From positions 1 through 64,000 of the forward strand of contig DIYF01000057.1 in assembly GCA_002427745.1 (NCBI GenBank): a stretch of DNA of 64,000 nt. The letters run 5' to 3'. The position numbers were made by a program, and so were the translations under genes. The notes beneath the pieces were generated by a model. The model saw only the letters and a program-made list of their open reading frames with translations, did not search any database and had not been told where the DNA came from. The DNA comes from Roseivirga sp. UBA6061. GTDB lineage: Bacteria; Bacteroidota; Bacteroidia; Cytophagales; Cyclobacteriaceae. Within the stretch, counting starts at the first letter, position 1; every line of letters starts with the position of its first letter. Of the stretch, positions 36,735 through 46,695 are shown piece after piece.

Positions 36735-37829
36735 ATGCAACGACTTTTTCCAATTCCATTGTTCACCTTCCTGAAAACCGCCATAAAGAATGGGGGGTTC
36801 TCTTTTAAGGGTTTGAAAAATACCCCGCAATGGTTTTTGAAAGTGGTTTTACTGGAACCGCTCCGTTGGGTTGAACTTCTACGGTATAACAAGCGCATCC
36901 AACAACATAAGCTCGAAAAGGACCCGATTTTCATACTTGGCTTCTACCGCAGCGGCACCTCTTTTATGCACCAGTTTCTTACACAAGACGATCGACTGGG
37001 CTATCATACCAATTTCCAGATGATCTTTCCGGAAATTATGCTGACCTGTGAGAAAGCACTCTCTCCTTTTCTCGAATGGCTTTGCCGCGTATTCAACATT
37101 CGTGATGAAGTTCACAGGATTCAGCTTTCGTTTCGCTATCCCGGGGAAGAAGACGCCACCATGACTACGGCTACGAATCCAAGAGGCTCCCAGTGGGGTT
37201 ATTTTTTTCCACGTATGATGATGTCACAATTCAGGAAGTATGTGCTGTTTCAAAATGTGCCTGACTCCGAAGTTGCAGGCTGGCAGAATGATTATCATTT
37301 TCTGATAAAGAAAATCTCCCTGGCTAATCGGGGAAAGCAATTGATCTTAAAGAGTCCGCCCAACACCGCCAGGGTTAAAATACTGCTATCTATGTTTCCA
37401 AACGCCCGGTTCATCATGGTGCATCGCAACCCATATGATGTGTATGTATCGAACCAGAGATTCTGGGAGGTGACTAACAAGATCTATGCGGTGGGATCGA
37501 CTCAGTCAGTAGATAACAATCAGATTATTCTCGACACCTATGCCGAAACCATGCAGCAATACCTTGAAGAGAAGGACCTTATCCCCAAAGGACAGCTGAT
37601 AGAAATTCCCTATCAAAACCTCATGGAAAATCCATTGAAGAAAATGCGTGAGATTTACGAAACGCTGGGTCTGGAAGATTTCAATGTAGTAGCTGACAAA
37701 ATGGAGTCCTACCTTGACGGGCAGAAAAGCTATAAGCGTTTAACCCACCAACTGCCGGAAAATGAAGAAAGAACGGTAACAGAAAAATTCGCTCCTTTCA
37801 TCAGGCATTGGGGGTATGAGCTACCTTAA
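36735..37829 (+). CDS. PAPS-dependent sulfotransferase family protein
   Basis: 364 residues. The 5'-phosphosulfate-binding loop is FYRSGTSFMH near 70-79, and the 3'-phosphate-binding region is FIMVHRNPYDVYVSN near 226-240. A later RxxxxxPxG-like end is not obvious. No signal peptide, though the first 20 residues are moderately hydrophobic. Sulfotransferases in PKS clusters can sulfate a beta-hydroxyl to prime decarboxylative release, as in the curacin ST-TE pair, or decorate the final product. It has no TE partner, so decoration or an unusual release are both open. It is transcribed away from oleB and converges with the NRPS, overlapping by four bases. Confidence 0.82.
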   Translation: MQRLFPIPLFTFLKTAIKNGGFSFKGLKNTPQWFLKVVLLEPLRWVELLRYNKRIQQHKLEKDPIFILGFYRSGTSFMHQFLTQDDRLGYHTNFQMIFPEIMLTCEKALSPFLEWLCRVFNIRDEVHRIQLSFRYPGEEDATMTTATNPRGSQWGYFFPRMMMSQFRKYVLFQNVPDSEVAGWQNDYHFLIKKISLANRGKQLILKSPPNTARVKILLSMFPNARFIMVHRNPYDVYVSNQRFWEVTNKIYAVGSTQSVDNNQIILDTYAETMQQYLEEKDLIPKGQLIEIPYQNLMENPLKKMREIYETLGLEDFNVVADKMESYLDGQKSYKRLTHQLPENEERTVTEKFAPFIRHWGYELP

Positions 37830-40800
37830 TCTTCCTGAAGAAAGCTAACGAGCTCAGCAATCGTCTGGTATTCAAAAATATTTTCCACGTTCAGAGCCAA
37901 CCCGTACATATTGGCCTTGGCCACAATCTGAAGGCTTTGAATAGATGCTCCTCCCAGGTCAAAGAAGTTATCATGAACACCCACCTGTTCTACATCCAGC
38001 ACACTTTCCCAGATTTTAGCCAAGAGCTCCTCAGATTCATTTCGGGGAGCCATATAGGCCTCCAGCTCTCGTCTGTCTTCCGGTAAGGGCAGAGACTTCC
38101 TGTCTACTTTCCCGCTGGCAGACAAAGGAAAAGCCTCCAGCATAACAAAAAATGACGGCACCATATAAACCGGCAGTTTAGCCCTGAGAAATTCCCGCAA
38201 ACCAGTCAGATCAGGCTCTGAGCCTCCTTCAGTCAGGTAATAAGCTATCAGCTTTTTATATCCCTTACTATCAATGCGACTGGTCACCACTGCATCCCTG
38301 ACAAGGGAGTGTTGTCCAAGGGCAGCAGCCACTTCCCCCGGCTCGATACGATGCCCCTGAATTTTTACCTGATGATCCGTTCGGCCCAACACTTCAATAG
38401 AGTGATCTTTCAGATACCGGGCATGATCACCCGTTCGGTACAGACGGTTTCCATTACCTGAGCTGAAGTGATTTCCAACAAAATTCTCACTGGTCAGCTT
38501 CTCTCTGTTCAGATAACCCAGTGCCAGTCCCTCCCCTCCAATGTATAATTCACCGGTCACTCCGGAAGGAGTGAGTTGACCATAGCCATCCAGCACGTAT
38601 AGTTGTGTATTCGCTATGGGCTTCCCGATAGTAATCGGGTCATCACTTTTACCAATCTCACAAATGGCCGACCAGATAGTGGTTTCTGTGGGGCCATACA
38701 TATTCCAGAGACTGCTGACTTTTTCAAGTAACCGGTCCGCTAAGCTTTTGCTCAGTGCTTCACCTCCGCAAAGTGCTTTCAGATTCGGATTTCCCTGCCA
38801 GCCAGTCTCGATCAGTAATTGCCAGGTGGCAGGAGTAGCCTGCATGACGTTGATCTCATCGCTACTGATAACTTCAGTCATTTCTGCAGGATTCTGAAGC
38901 ATTGCATCACTGGCGATCATCACAGTTCCGCCTGAAATCAAGGGCAAATACAGTTCCAGTGCAGAAATATCGAATGAAACTGAAGTAACTGCGAATAAAG
39001 TATCATTCACTCCCAGGCCCGGCTCCTTTTGCATGGAGCACAAAAAATTGGTCAGAGAACGATGAGGTATCATTACCCCTTTAGGCTGGCCGGTGGAGCC
39101 AGAGGTATACATGATATATGCGAGATCGCCTGAAGAGGTTTCAATACCCAGGTTGTCTTTCCTGTAAGTCTCAAAAGCCTCATCTTCCGTTGGATCAAGA
39201 ACTTTCAGGCCGTTTATATGAAGGGTTTCCGTGTATAAATCGGTGAGTAATACCTGCACCTCGGCATCTTTCAGGATAAATCGAATTCGCTCCTCAGGAA
39301 AGGACGTATGCATAGGGACATAAGCAGCACCCGTTTTTTGTATTGCCAGCAGAGAAACCAACAGCTTTTCTGACCTGGTCATCAGCACACCTACCCGCAC
39401 ACCGAATCTGACTCCGAGCTCTGTCAACTTTCTGGCAAGCTGGTTGGCTTCTTCGTTCAACCGGAAATAAGTGAGCGTCTTATCCTCAAAGATGACTGCC
39501 GGAAGATCAGGTTCCTGTTCTGCCCTGGCCTCAAATAACTGATAAAAGGAGGATTTACCGGGAAACACTGTTTCTGTGGCATTCAGATCTTCCAGCCGGT
39601 AATTTCGTTCCTGCCCACTCACCAACAACACTTCGGACATAGGTGCATCCGGGTTGGCCAAAACAGAAGCTAAGACACGGTTAAAAGCATCACCTATACG
39701 GGCAATGGTTTCAGGTTCAAAAAGGTCCCTGTTGTACTCTATACTGGCATGACATTCGCCATTCAGGCGTCTCATCATCAGAGTCAGGTCGAATTGAGAA
39801 GTACCCCGGTCAAAATCCAGAAAACGGAGAGTCAGCCCAGGCATATCCAGCTCCGGCAGGGGAGCACTCTGAAGATTAAAAACTGTCTGAAATACCGGAG
39901 TCCGGCTAAGGTCTCGTTTCGGCTTCAGTGTTTCGACCAGTTTTTCAAAGGGATACCGCTGATGACTAAAAGCTTCCAGAGCAGTTTTTCGGATTTGTCT
40001 CAGCAACTGCCGAAAGTCGGGGTTATCAGCAAAGGTTGTTCGAATAGCAATCGTGTTGATGAAAACACCTATCAAAGATTCCAACTCCTGTTCGCTCCTA
40101 TTGGCCACAGGCGTGCCAATGATTACTTCTTCCTGACCGCTGAACCGATGCAGGACAAAGGAAAAAACAGAAAGTAGGCTCATGAAAAGTGTAGCATCTT
40201 CTTCCCGGCTCAGCTTTTCCAGGGCAAGTGTATTTTTCTCTGATAACACAAATTGGTAAGTCCCGCCATTAAAGCTCTGCCTGGAGCTACGAGCCTGATC
40301 GGTAGGTAGCTCAAGGGTAGGCAGTTCCCCTGCCAGTTGCCTCTTCCAATAATCCAGCGACTCATCCATGCCGGGTTTCTTCATTTCCTGTAACTGCCAG
40401 TATACATAATCTGCATACTGAACGGGAAGCCCGGGCAAGTCAGCAGTGCCACCAGTCAGCGCTGCTTTGTAAAAGCTGCTAAGTTCTTTGAGAAAGACGC
40501 CCAAAGACCAGCCGTCTGCAATGGTGTGATGTATCACGACCAAAAGCCAATGCTCTCCCGGCCCCAGGGCATAGCGCTTCAGCCTTATCAAAGGTGCCTG
40601 AGTAAGGTCAAAGGGAATCAACACTTCCTTTTCTACCATCTTCAGGGCCTCCTCATGCTTATCAGCAGCCGATTCATGTATGGTCTGGCTATCGATGTGA
40701 AGTTCCAGATCGCGCAGGATCTCCGGCTCAGGTAGCCCCATTCCCATGTTAAATTGTGTGCGCAGGGCTTCGTGCCTTTTGAGAATTTCGTTGGCACTAT

Positions 40801-41029
40801 CTGTCAACAGCTTCTCATTCAGGTCACCTTTCAACTCTATCAGTACCGCTAAATTGTTAACGGCCGTGCCGCGATCGAGCAATTCAAGAAAGAGCTGTCT
40901 TTGTTGTGGAAATGAAAGCGGTACCTCACTGCCCACCGGACGTTGGGAAATACCTTGCTTTTTTTCACCGGCTGCTTTTCCCTGCAGCCATTTTTCCATC
41001 AAAGCTTTTTTAGCGGGTGAAAGCTCCAT
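37826..41029 (-). CDS. NRPS module C-A-PCP, predicted glycine
   Basis: 1067 residues. The condensation domain (about 35-470) has an intact HHTIADG motif at 167-173. The adenylation domain (about 490-960) has YTSGSTGQPKG at 641-651. My hand-read specificity code is D687, I688, L691, Q730, C754, G756, M777, I785, W786 plus the A10 lysine, close to the DILQLGLIWK glycine code. The carrier domain has its phosphopantetheine Ser1029 in DLGGASIQSL. The protein ends right after it, with no thioesterase or reductase. It follows the PKS by nine bases. It should add glycine to the PKS acyl chain as an amide. Confidence 0.93.
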   Translation of the reverse strand: MELSPAKKALMEKWLQGKAAGEKKQGISQRPVGSEVPLSFPQQRQLFLELLDRGTAVNNLAVLIELKGDLNEKLLTDSANEILKRHEALRTQFNMGMGLPEPEILRDLELHIDSQTIHESAADKHEEALKMVEKEVLIPFDLTQAPLIRLKRYALGPGEHWLLVVIHHTIADGWSLGVFLKELSSFYKAALTGGTADLPGLPVQYADYVYWQLQEMKKPGMDESLDYWKRQLAGELPTLELPTDQARSSRQSFNGGTYQFVLSEKNTLALEKLSREEDATLFMSLLSVFSFVLHRFSGQEEVIIGTPVANRSEQELESLIGVFINTIAIRTTFADNPDFRQLLRQIRKTALEAFSHQRYPFEKLVETLKPKRDLSRTPVFQTVFNLQSAPLPELDMPGLTLRFLDFDRGTSQFDLTLMMRRLNGECHASIEYNRDLFEPETIARIGDAFNRVLASVLANPDAPMSEVLLVSGQERNYRLEDLNATETVFPGKSSFYQLFEARAEQEPDLPAVIFEDKTLTYFRLNEEANQLARKLTELGVRFGVRVGVLMTRSEKLLVSLLAIQKTGAAYVPMHTSFPEERIRFILKDAEVQVLLTDLYTETLHINGLKVLDPTEDEAFETYRKDNLGIETSSGDLAYIMYTSGSTGQPKGVMIPHRSLTNFLCSMQKEPGLGVNDTLFAVTSVSFDISALELYLPLISGGTVMIASDAMLQNPAEMTEVISSDEINVMQATPATWQLLIETGWQGNPNLKALCGGEALSKSLADRLLEKVSSLWNMYGPTETTIWSAICEIGKSDDPITIGKPIANTQLYVLDGYGQLTPSGVTGELYIGGEGLALGYLNREKLTSENFVGNHFSSGNGNRLYRTGDHARYLKDHSIEVLGRTDHQVKIQGHRIEPGEVAAALGQHSLVRDAVVTSRIDSKGYKKLIAYYLTEGGSEPDLTGLREFLRAKLPVYMVPSFFVMLEAFPLSASGKVDRKSLPLPEDRRELEAYMAPRNESEELLAKIWESVLDVEQVGVHDNFFDLGGASIQSLQIVAKANMYGLALNVENIFEYQTIAELVSFLQED

Positions 41030-41038
41030 TATCTCAAA

Positions 41039-44000
41039 TCACTGGTTTTGCTGACCCAGAAGACGCTCTGCTTCTTCATCCGTCATAGATTCTATTTGTC
41101 TCATGATCTCGGTCTCTAGCTGTTGAGCCAACTGTTCGATAGTAAAAGCCTTGAATGCTTCCTGCGGACTGATGCTGATACCGTAGGTCTTTCGCACCAG
41201 CGACAATATCTGAGCGGCCAGCACGGAATCCCCTCCCAGTTCGAAGAACGAATCCTGAATACCTACTTTATCAATATGCAGTGTTTGTTCCCAGAGTTCT
41301 GTAAGCTTTCGCTCCACATCTGTTCGGGGAGGCACATAGGCCTGTTCAAGTTTTGGTCGGGCGTAGAGCTTCTTCAGGTGAGTTTCGTTGCCCCCTACCT
41401 CAGCGAAAAAAGACATTCCGGCCGCAGTCGGATAGAGCTCAAGCAGGTTCTTTAAATCGAAAGGAAGCACCACAACCTGGGCGGCAGACTCTTTCATAAG
41501 CTGCTCCAATACCGCCAGGCCCTGATCAATTTTAATCTCTTTTACCAAATGCTGGGTTGAGGCGTTTTGCTCTTTCAGGCGCTCAGCCGTTTCAGCCGCC
41601 AGGCCTATCTCTGCCCAGGGCCCCCAGTTGATACTTTGAGCCGGCAAACCAAGGCTTTGACGATACCAGGCCATAGCATCCAGATAGGCACTGGCTGCAG
41701 CATAGTTACCTTGTCCGGGAGAACCCAATACCGAAACTGCAGATGAATAGAATACAAAAAAGTCCAGATCCAAATCTGCGGTTGCCTCATGCAGATACCA
41801 GGTACCGTTGACTTTGGGAGCCATCACCCGCTGCAGCCGCTCTCTGTTCAGATTCAGCAAGGAACCATCATCCAGAAGCCCGGCCGTATGTATGATCCCT
41901 TTGAGCGGAGGCATATGGGCTTTAATCTTTTCAAATATCTCCTGTACCTGATCCCGATCGGCAATATCGGCCTGCGCTACGATGACATTAGCACCTTGTT
42001 CGAGCATTTTTTCTACGACCAGGCTTGCTTCAGAGGAGGGTTCACTCCTACCCAATAACACAAAATTCCCGGCTCCCTGATCCGCCATCCATTGCGCAGT
42101 AGTCATGCCCAGGGCACCCAAACCGCCTGTAATCAAGTAAGTAGCCTCAGTGCTCAAAGAAAAGTCAGGTAAAGAATGTGAAGCCGCTTTAAAAGGCCTC
42201 AGTCTCATAACATAACGATCAGAACCTCTGAATGCGATTTGATCGTCATCATCATCAATTGCCAGCTGTTCTGACAACTGACTCAGGGCGGTTACGTCAG
42301 ACGTCTGGGTATCAAGATCAAGGCGCACACACTTAATCTCAGGCAGTTCGAAACTGATGACTTTTCCCAGCCCCCAAAGTGCAGATTGTTCCAAAGCGAC
42401 CTGATCCTCATCGTTCACGGCTTGTGCTCCCTTTGTGACCAGCCATAGCCTGGGAGAACCTGCAAAACGTTTGGCGATTGCCTTGACCAGACAAAGGGTA
42501 CTGTCTACCCCCAGAGAATACACCATCTCCTCAGGCTCTCGTTTGGCACTCAAACGGCTGGTAACAGAAAGGCTCCAGAGGTGAACGATACCATATACCG
42601 CAGATGGAGCAGCATTAAGACAGTTTTCTATTTCACCTATCAGCTCTTCCTCTGACTCATAAGAAGGGACCGGTAAGAGTTGACAAGTATCTCCCTGAGC
42701 GATAAGCTTCTTCGAAAGCTCATCTCCCAATCCACCATCGTCAGTCAGAACAAGCCAGTGCTTCCGGGTGCCATTGTCTGGCAAGGGGGGGGAAGATGAT
42801 AAATTTTTCACCCTCCACTTTGGCTGATAAAGCCAGGTATCTTTTCGTAGCTGATCAGATTTTCCTCTCTCAAAACTCTTCAGCCTGAACCCTGTCAGCG
42901 CGATTAATGACTGCCCTTCTTTATCAAAAACATGGATATCTGCTACCAGCCCCTTATTTGAACCAGCATCGGAAGGCCGTAATGAAACCCTGCTCCAGAC
43001 TTCTTCTGCACCCTCAGCATAGGGCTGAATACTGTCACAGCCTGATGGCACATATAAGCCCTTAATTCCTCTCTCCTGAACGAGTCCTCCCAATACCTGC
43101 AAACAGGCGTCTAACAAGGCTGGATGCCATTGATAATGGCCTCTTTCATTGGCCACAGCATCCGGCAAGCTAATCCGGCCCCAGACCTTATCGCCATCTC
43201 TTACCAACTGTCTTATCCCCTGAAAGTCCGGCCCGTACTGAATACCTCGCTCACCAAAAGCCTGATACAGGATATCAGCGCTAAGTTCATCGCCCTGTGC
43301 TTTGGGGAGACTTATGACAGAAGGTTCACTTACCGGATGTTTGACCAGACTGGCTGAAACATGCTGTTTCCAACGATCTTTCTCTGATTGCTTACTGTAT
43401 ATAGCCAACCTGTAATTTCCTGATTCATCAGACGACACCTGCGTCTGCAGGCTCTTTGGGCTCCCCTCAGCCAGGGTCATGATCTTCTGAAAGTTGAAGC
43501 CACTTACTGCATGAGACTGCCCTATCCCCAGCTCTTCCATGGCCTGGAAAGCGACCTCGAGGTAGCCGGTACCCGGAAATACCACCTTGCCTCCTACCCT
43601 ATGATCCTGCAGATAAGTCAGCTGGTCGAGCGAAATATAGTTCTGCCAGATATGACTTGCCGGTGAATGCGCCAGGTCGATTTTTTCTCCCAGGAGCGGA
43701 TGTTTTTCCAGGTGGCCGGACTGACCCGGATGCCAGGAGTTACCCGCATGGCTTTCTGCTGTTTCCAACCAGTATCGGTCGCGCTGCCAGGGCCAGGGAG
43801 GCAGACTAACATATTCATGCAGGCCGGGATATAACTGCTCCCAATTGACCGCTGCACCCCGGACATAGAGTTTTGCCAGACTGGTCAGCATTACCTTGCC
43901 GGCCTCAGCCTCTCTCTCCATAGAAGGAGTCAGCGTGACAGCTTCCCTGCTTTGTACTGATTGCTGAATGGAACTGAGCAGTATGGGATGAGGTCCCAGC

Positions 44001-46669
44001 TCAACGAAGGCATCAAAACCAGCTTCCAACAGCTGATTCACAGCGCCTGACAGCTGAACAGGTTTTCGCAGGTTCTGTACCCAGTAATCCGCATCCATTT
44101 CCAGACCAAGACTGATCTGTCCGGTGACGGTTGAATAAAAGGGAATAGCCGCAGGTTGCGGACTCAGCATATTGAGCTGACGGGAAACCTCATGGGCTAT
44201 CTCATCTATCTGCGGGCTGTGTGAAGCCACATCTACTTTTATCCATCGGCAAAAGAGATTTTCAGCCTCCAGTCTTTTCATTATTTCTGTAAGACTATCC
44301 GGACTGCCTGAGAGAACAGTAGAGACAGGGCCATTTACAGCTGCTACAGCAACTTCGCTTTCATATCCTTCCAGATACTCAGAGGTCTGGGTTTCTGTCA
44401 GTTCAGTAGCCAGCATAGCCCCTTTCCCCTTGAGCTTTTGAAGCTCCCGGCTGCGGACACAAATCACCTGGATGGCGTCTTCCAATGTTAAAATACCGGC
44501 CGCCCAGGCAGCGGCCACTTCTCCCATACTATGACCTGCTACCCCATCAGGTCTGATACCCCAGGATTCCCAGAGAGTGAAAAGCCCCACCTGTATGGCA
44601 AAGATGGCCGGTTGTACAACTTCCACCTCATTGAGTTTAGAGGTGGATTCCTCTGCCTGCAATTCTGCCAGTAAAGACCAGTTGAAATGAGTCTGTATTT
44701 CCTTGTCAATCCGGCTGATTGTTTCGTAAAACAGAGGTTCTTTCCCGAGTAAATCCCGGCCCATTCCGAGCCATTGTCCACCTTGTCCGGAAAAGATAAA
44801 AGCCGTTTTAGGGGGATGTTCAGACTGCCCGGAAATTACCCCGGGATGTTGTTCCTTATTCAGGTAAGCGACCAGCCCGGCTGATAACTCTTTTCGGGAG
44901 TTTCCTGTCACGACCAGACGATGCTTTGAGCCGGCTCTTTTAAGGCCAGCCATGTAGCAAAGGTCTTCGAGATCTTCTGAGCTGTCAGCCGCTAGCAGGC
45001 TCTGAAAAGATTGGGCCTGTAATAGTAAGGTTTCCTCACTACCTGCAGAAAGAGGCAATAACAGCGTTCTTTCCTTTGTCGACTTGTTTGGTTCTTCTGT
45101 AGCTCCTTTGCTGAGGATCATATGAACGTTAGTACCTCCAAAACCAAATGAGCTTACCCCTGCCATAGCAGGTCCGGAGGTTTCCGGCCAGTCTGACAAC
45201 TCACTTTGTACCTTCAGATTTAACCTTTCAAAATCCACATGAGGATTAGGGGATGCAAAGTGCAGACTGGGAGGAAGGGCTTTGTGCCTCATTGCCAGCA
45301 CCACCTTCATCAGGCCGGCTATCCCGGCAGCAGCTTCCAGATGTCCCATATTAGTCTTTACTGACCCGATGGCACAAGGATTTCCCTTGCGTGCAGCTCC
45401 TAAAACTTCTCCCAGCGCAGCAGCCTCCATGGCATCTCCTAAAAGGGTCCCCGTGCCATGCGCCTCTACATACTGCACCATCTCCGGAGCTATCCCTGCA
45501 TCACGGTAGGCCTGTCGCAACATAGCCTCCTGTGAGTCCTGGCTCGGTGCCATCAGGCCATTGGTACGGCCATCCTGGCTCATAGTACTTCCCTCAATTA
45601 CGCCATGGATATGATCTCCGTCTTCCAGTGCCTCTGATAGCCTTTTGAGAACAATCATGCCACCTCCTTCTCCACGTACATACCCGTTGGCGTCTGCATC
45701 AAAGGTTTTGCAGCGGCCGTCCGGTGCGAGCACTCCCGCTTTGGTAAAAGCGATAGAATGGGCAGGAGACAGAATCAGATTTACTCCTCCGGCCAGCGCC
45801 AGACTGCTTTCTCCGTTTTTCAGGCTTTGACAAGCCAGGTGAACTGCTGTTAGCGAAGAAGAGCAGGCAGTATCTATGGCCATACTCGGCCCTCTGAAAT
45901 TATAGAAGTAAGAGATTCTGTTGGCTGCAATGGAAAGAGCACTTCCCGTACCGGAATGGCTCGTAACGGCAGTGGGGTTATTCAACTGTCTGTGACTGTA
46001 CTCATTCACAGACACCCCCACAAATACGCCTGTTCGTGAACCACTGAGATCTTCTTTTTCGAAACCGGCATCATCGAGTGCCTCGTAAGACAGCTCCATC
46101 AGAAGTCGCTGTTGCGGATCCATATGCTTTGCCTCAGCCGGAGAAATCCCAAAGAAAAAGGGATCGAACTGGTCGATATCATCAAGAAATCCACCCCAGT
46201 AAGACACTGCTTTCCCCGGCTTTGCGGGGTCAGGGTCGTAGTAGGAATCGCGAGGCCAGCGGTCAGCCGGTACTTCTCTTATCTGGTCCTTCCCTTCTTT
46301 TAGCATTTGCCAGTATGCCAGGGGGTCTTTAGCTCCCGGAAAACGGCAGCTCATCCCGACAATGGCGACAGGGTCATTGGATCTTGCGGCAGATGCGGCT
46401 TTCTCCTTTCGTTTTCCGGATACTTTGTTCTCTCCTAAATGTTGAGAGAGGGCAGCAATATTGGGGTACTCGTAAGCCAATGTGGGAGACAGACGCCTTC
46501 CCAGGAAATCTTCCAGTTCACCGGATAGTCTGACCGCATCTTTCGAGGAAAGTCCGTGGTATGAGAAAGACTGGTGCACATCCAGTTTTTCCGGCTCCGT
46601 TTCCAGAAGTCGCGAAAGCTGAGCAACGAGCCAGTCCTGAATATCCTTTGTTTTCAACGCTTCCTTCAT
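41039..46669 (-). CDS. Type I PKS, ACP-KS-AT-DH-KR-ACP
   Basis: 1876 residues. The order is an N-terminal carrier (Ser41 in GLSSKD), KS (98-520, Cys269, His404, His443), AT (622-930, Ser714 in GHSMG), DH (990-1270, His1023 in DHRVGGKVVFP, Asp1187), KR (1510-1690, GGLGALG, Tyr1656) and a second carrier (Ser1815 in GGDS). The KR has the LDD motif at 1599-1601 (B-type). The AT has VASH at 814-817 and EVEVVQP at 681-687, which lean toward methylmalonyl-CoA. It should extend a FAAL-loaded acyl chain once and leave a trans 2-enoyl (perhaps 2-methyl-enoyl) thioester for the NRPS. Confidence 0.95.
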   Translation of the reverse strand: MKEALKTKDIQDWLVAQLSRLLETEPEKLDVHQSFSYHGLSSKDAVRLSGELEDFLGRRLSPTLAYEYPNIAALSQHLGENKVSGKRKEKAASAARSNDPVAIVGMSCRFPGAKDPLAYWQMLKEGKDQIREVPADRWPRDSYYDPDPAKPGKAVSYWGGFLDDIDQFDPFFFGISPAEAKHMDPQQRLLMELSYEALDDAGFEKEDLSGSRTGVFVGVSVNEYSHRQLNNPTAVTSHSGTGSALSIAANRISYFYNFRGPSMAIDTACSSSLTAVHLACQSLKNGESSLALAGGVNLILSPAHSIAFTKAGVLAPDGRCKTFDADANGYVRGEGGGMIVLKRLSEALEDGDHIHGVIEGSTMSQDGRTNGLMAPSQDSQEAMLRQAYRDAGIAPEMVQYVEAHGTGTLLGDAMEAAALGEVLGAARKGNPCAIGSVKTNMGHLEAAAGIAGLMKVVLAMRHKALPPSLHFASPNPHVDFERLNLKVQSELSDWPETSGPAMAGVSSFGFGGTNVHMILSKGATEEPNKSTKERTLLLPLSAGSEETLLLQAQSFQSLLAADSSEDLEDLCYMAGLKRAGSKHRLVVTGNSRKELSAGLVAYLNKEQHPGVISGQSEHPPKTAFIFSGQGGQWLGMGRDLLGKEPLFYETISRIDKEIQTHFNWSLLAELQAEESTSKLNEVEVVQPAIFAIQVGLFTLWESWGIRPDGVAGHSMGEVAAAWAAGILTLEDAIQVICVRSRELQKLKGKGAMLATELTETQTSEYLEGYESEVAVAAVNGPVSTVLSGSPDSLTEIMKRLEAENLFCRWIKVDVASHSPQIDEIAHEVSRQLNMLSPQPAAIPFYSTVTGQISLGLEMDADYWVQNLRKPVQLSGAVNQLLEAGFDAFVELGPHPILLSSIQQSVQSREAVTLTPSMEREAEAGKVMLTSLAKLYVRGAAVNWEQLYPGLHEYVSLPPWPWQRDRYWLETAESHAGNSWHPGQSGHLEKHPLLGEKIDLAHSPASHIWQNYISLDQLTYLQDHRVGGKVVFPGTGYLEVAFQAMEELGIGQSHAVSGFNFQKIMTLAEGSPKSLQTQVSSDESGNYRLAIYSKQSEKDRWKQHVSASLVKHPVSEPSVISLPKAQGDELSADILYQAFGERGIQYGPDFQGIRQLVRDGDKVWGRISLPDAVANERGHYQWHPALLDACLQVLGGLVQERGIKGLYVPSGCDSIQPYAEGAEEVWSRVSLRPSDAGSNKGLVADIHVFDKEGQSLIALTGFRLKSFERGKSDQLRKDTWLYQPKWRVKNLSSSPPLPDNGTRKHWLVLTDDGGLGDELSKKLIAQGDTCQLLPVPSYESEEELIGEIENCLNAAPSAVYGIVHLWSLSVTSRLSAKREPEEMVYSLGVDSTLCLVKAIAKRFAGSPRLWLVTKGAQAVNDEDQVALEQSALWGLGKVISFELPEIKCVRLDLDTQTSDVTALSQLSEQLAIDDDDDQIAFRGSDRYVMRLRPFKAASHSLPDFSLSTEATYLITGGLGALGMTTAQWMADQGAGNFVLLGRSEPSSEASLVVEKMLEQGANVIVAQADIADRDQVQEIFEKIKAHMPPLKGIIHTAGLLDDGSLLNLNRERLQRVMAPKVNGTWYLHEATADLDLDFFVFYSSAVSVLGSPGQGNYAAASAYLDAMAWYRQSLGLPAQSINWGPWAEIGLAAETAERLKEQNASTQHLVKEIKIDQGLAVLEQLMKESAAQVVVLPFDLKNLLELYPTAAGMSFFAEVGGNETHLKKLYARPKLEQAYVPPRTDVERKLTELWEQTLHIDKVGIQDSFFELGGDSVLAAQILSLVRKTYGISISPQEAFKAFTIEQLAQQLETEIMRQIESMTDEEAERLLGQQNQ

Positions 46670-46695
46670 ATCTGCCTGTCAGACCAAAATAGTCC

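Noticed and set aside
36605..36808. 67-residue plus-strand frame before the sulfotransferase
   Set aside because: It overlaps the sulfotransferase start in another frame and ends inside it, with no recognisable protein.
37826..41029. Possible thioesterase at the NRPS C-terminus
   Set aside because: The protein ends 38 residues after the carrier serine, which is too short for any TE.
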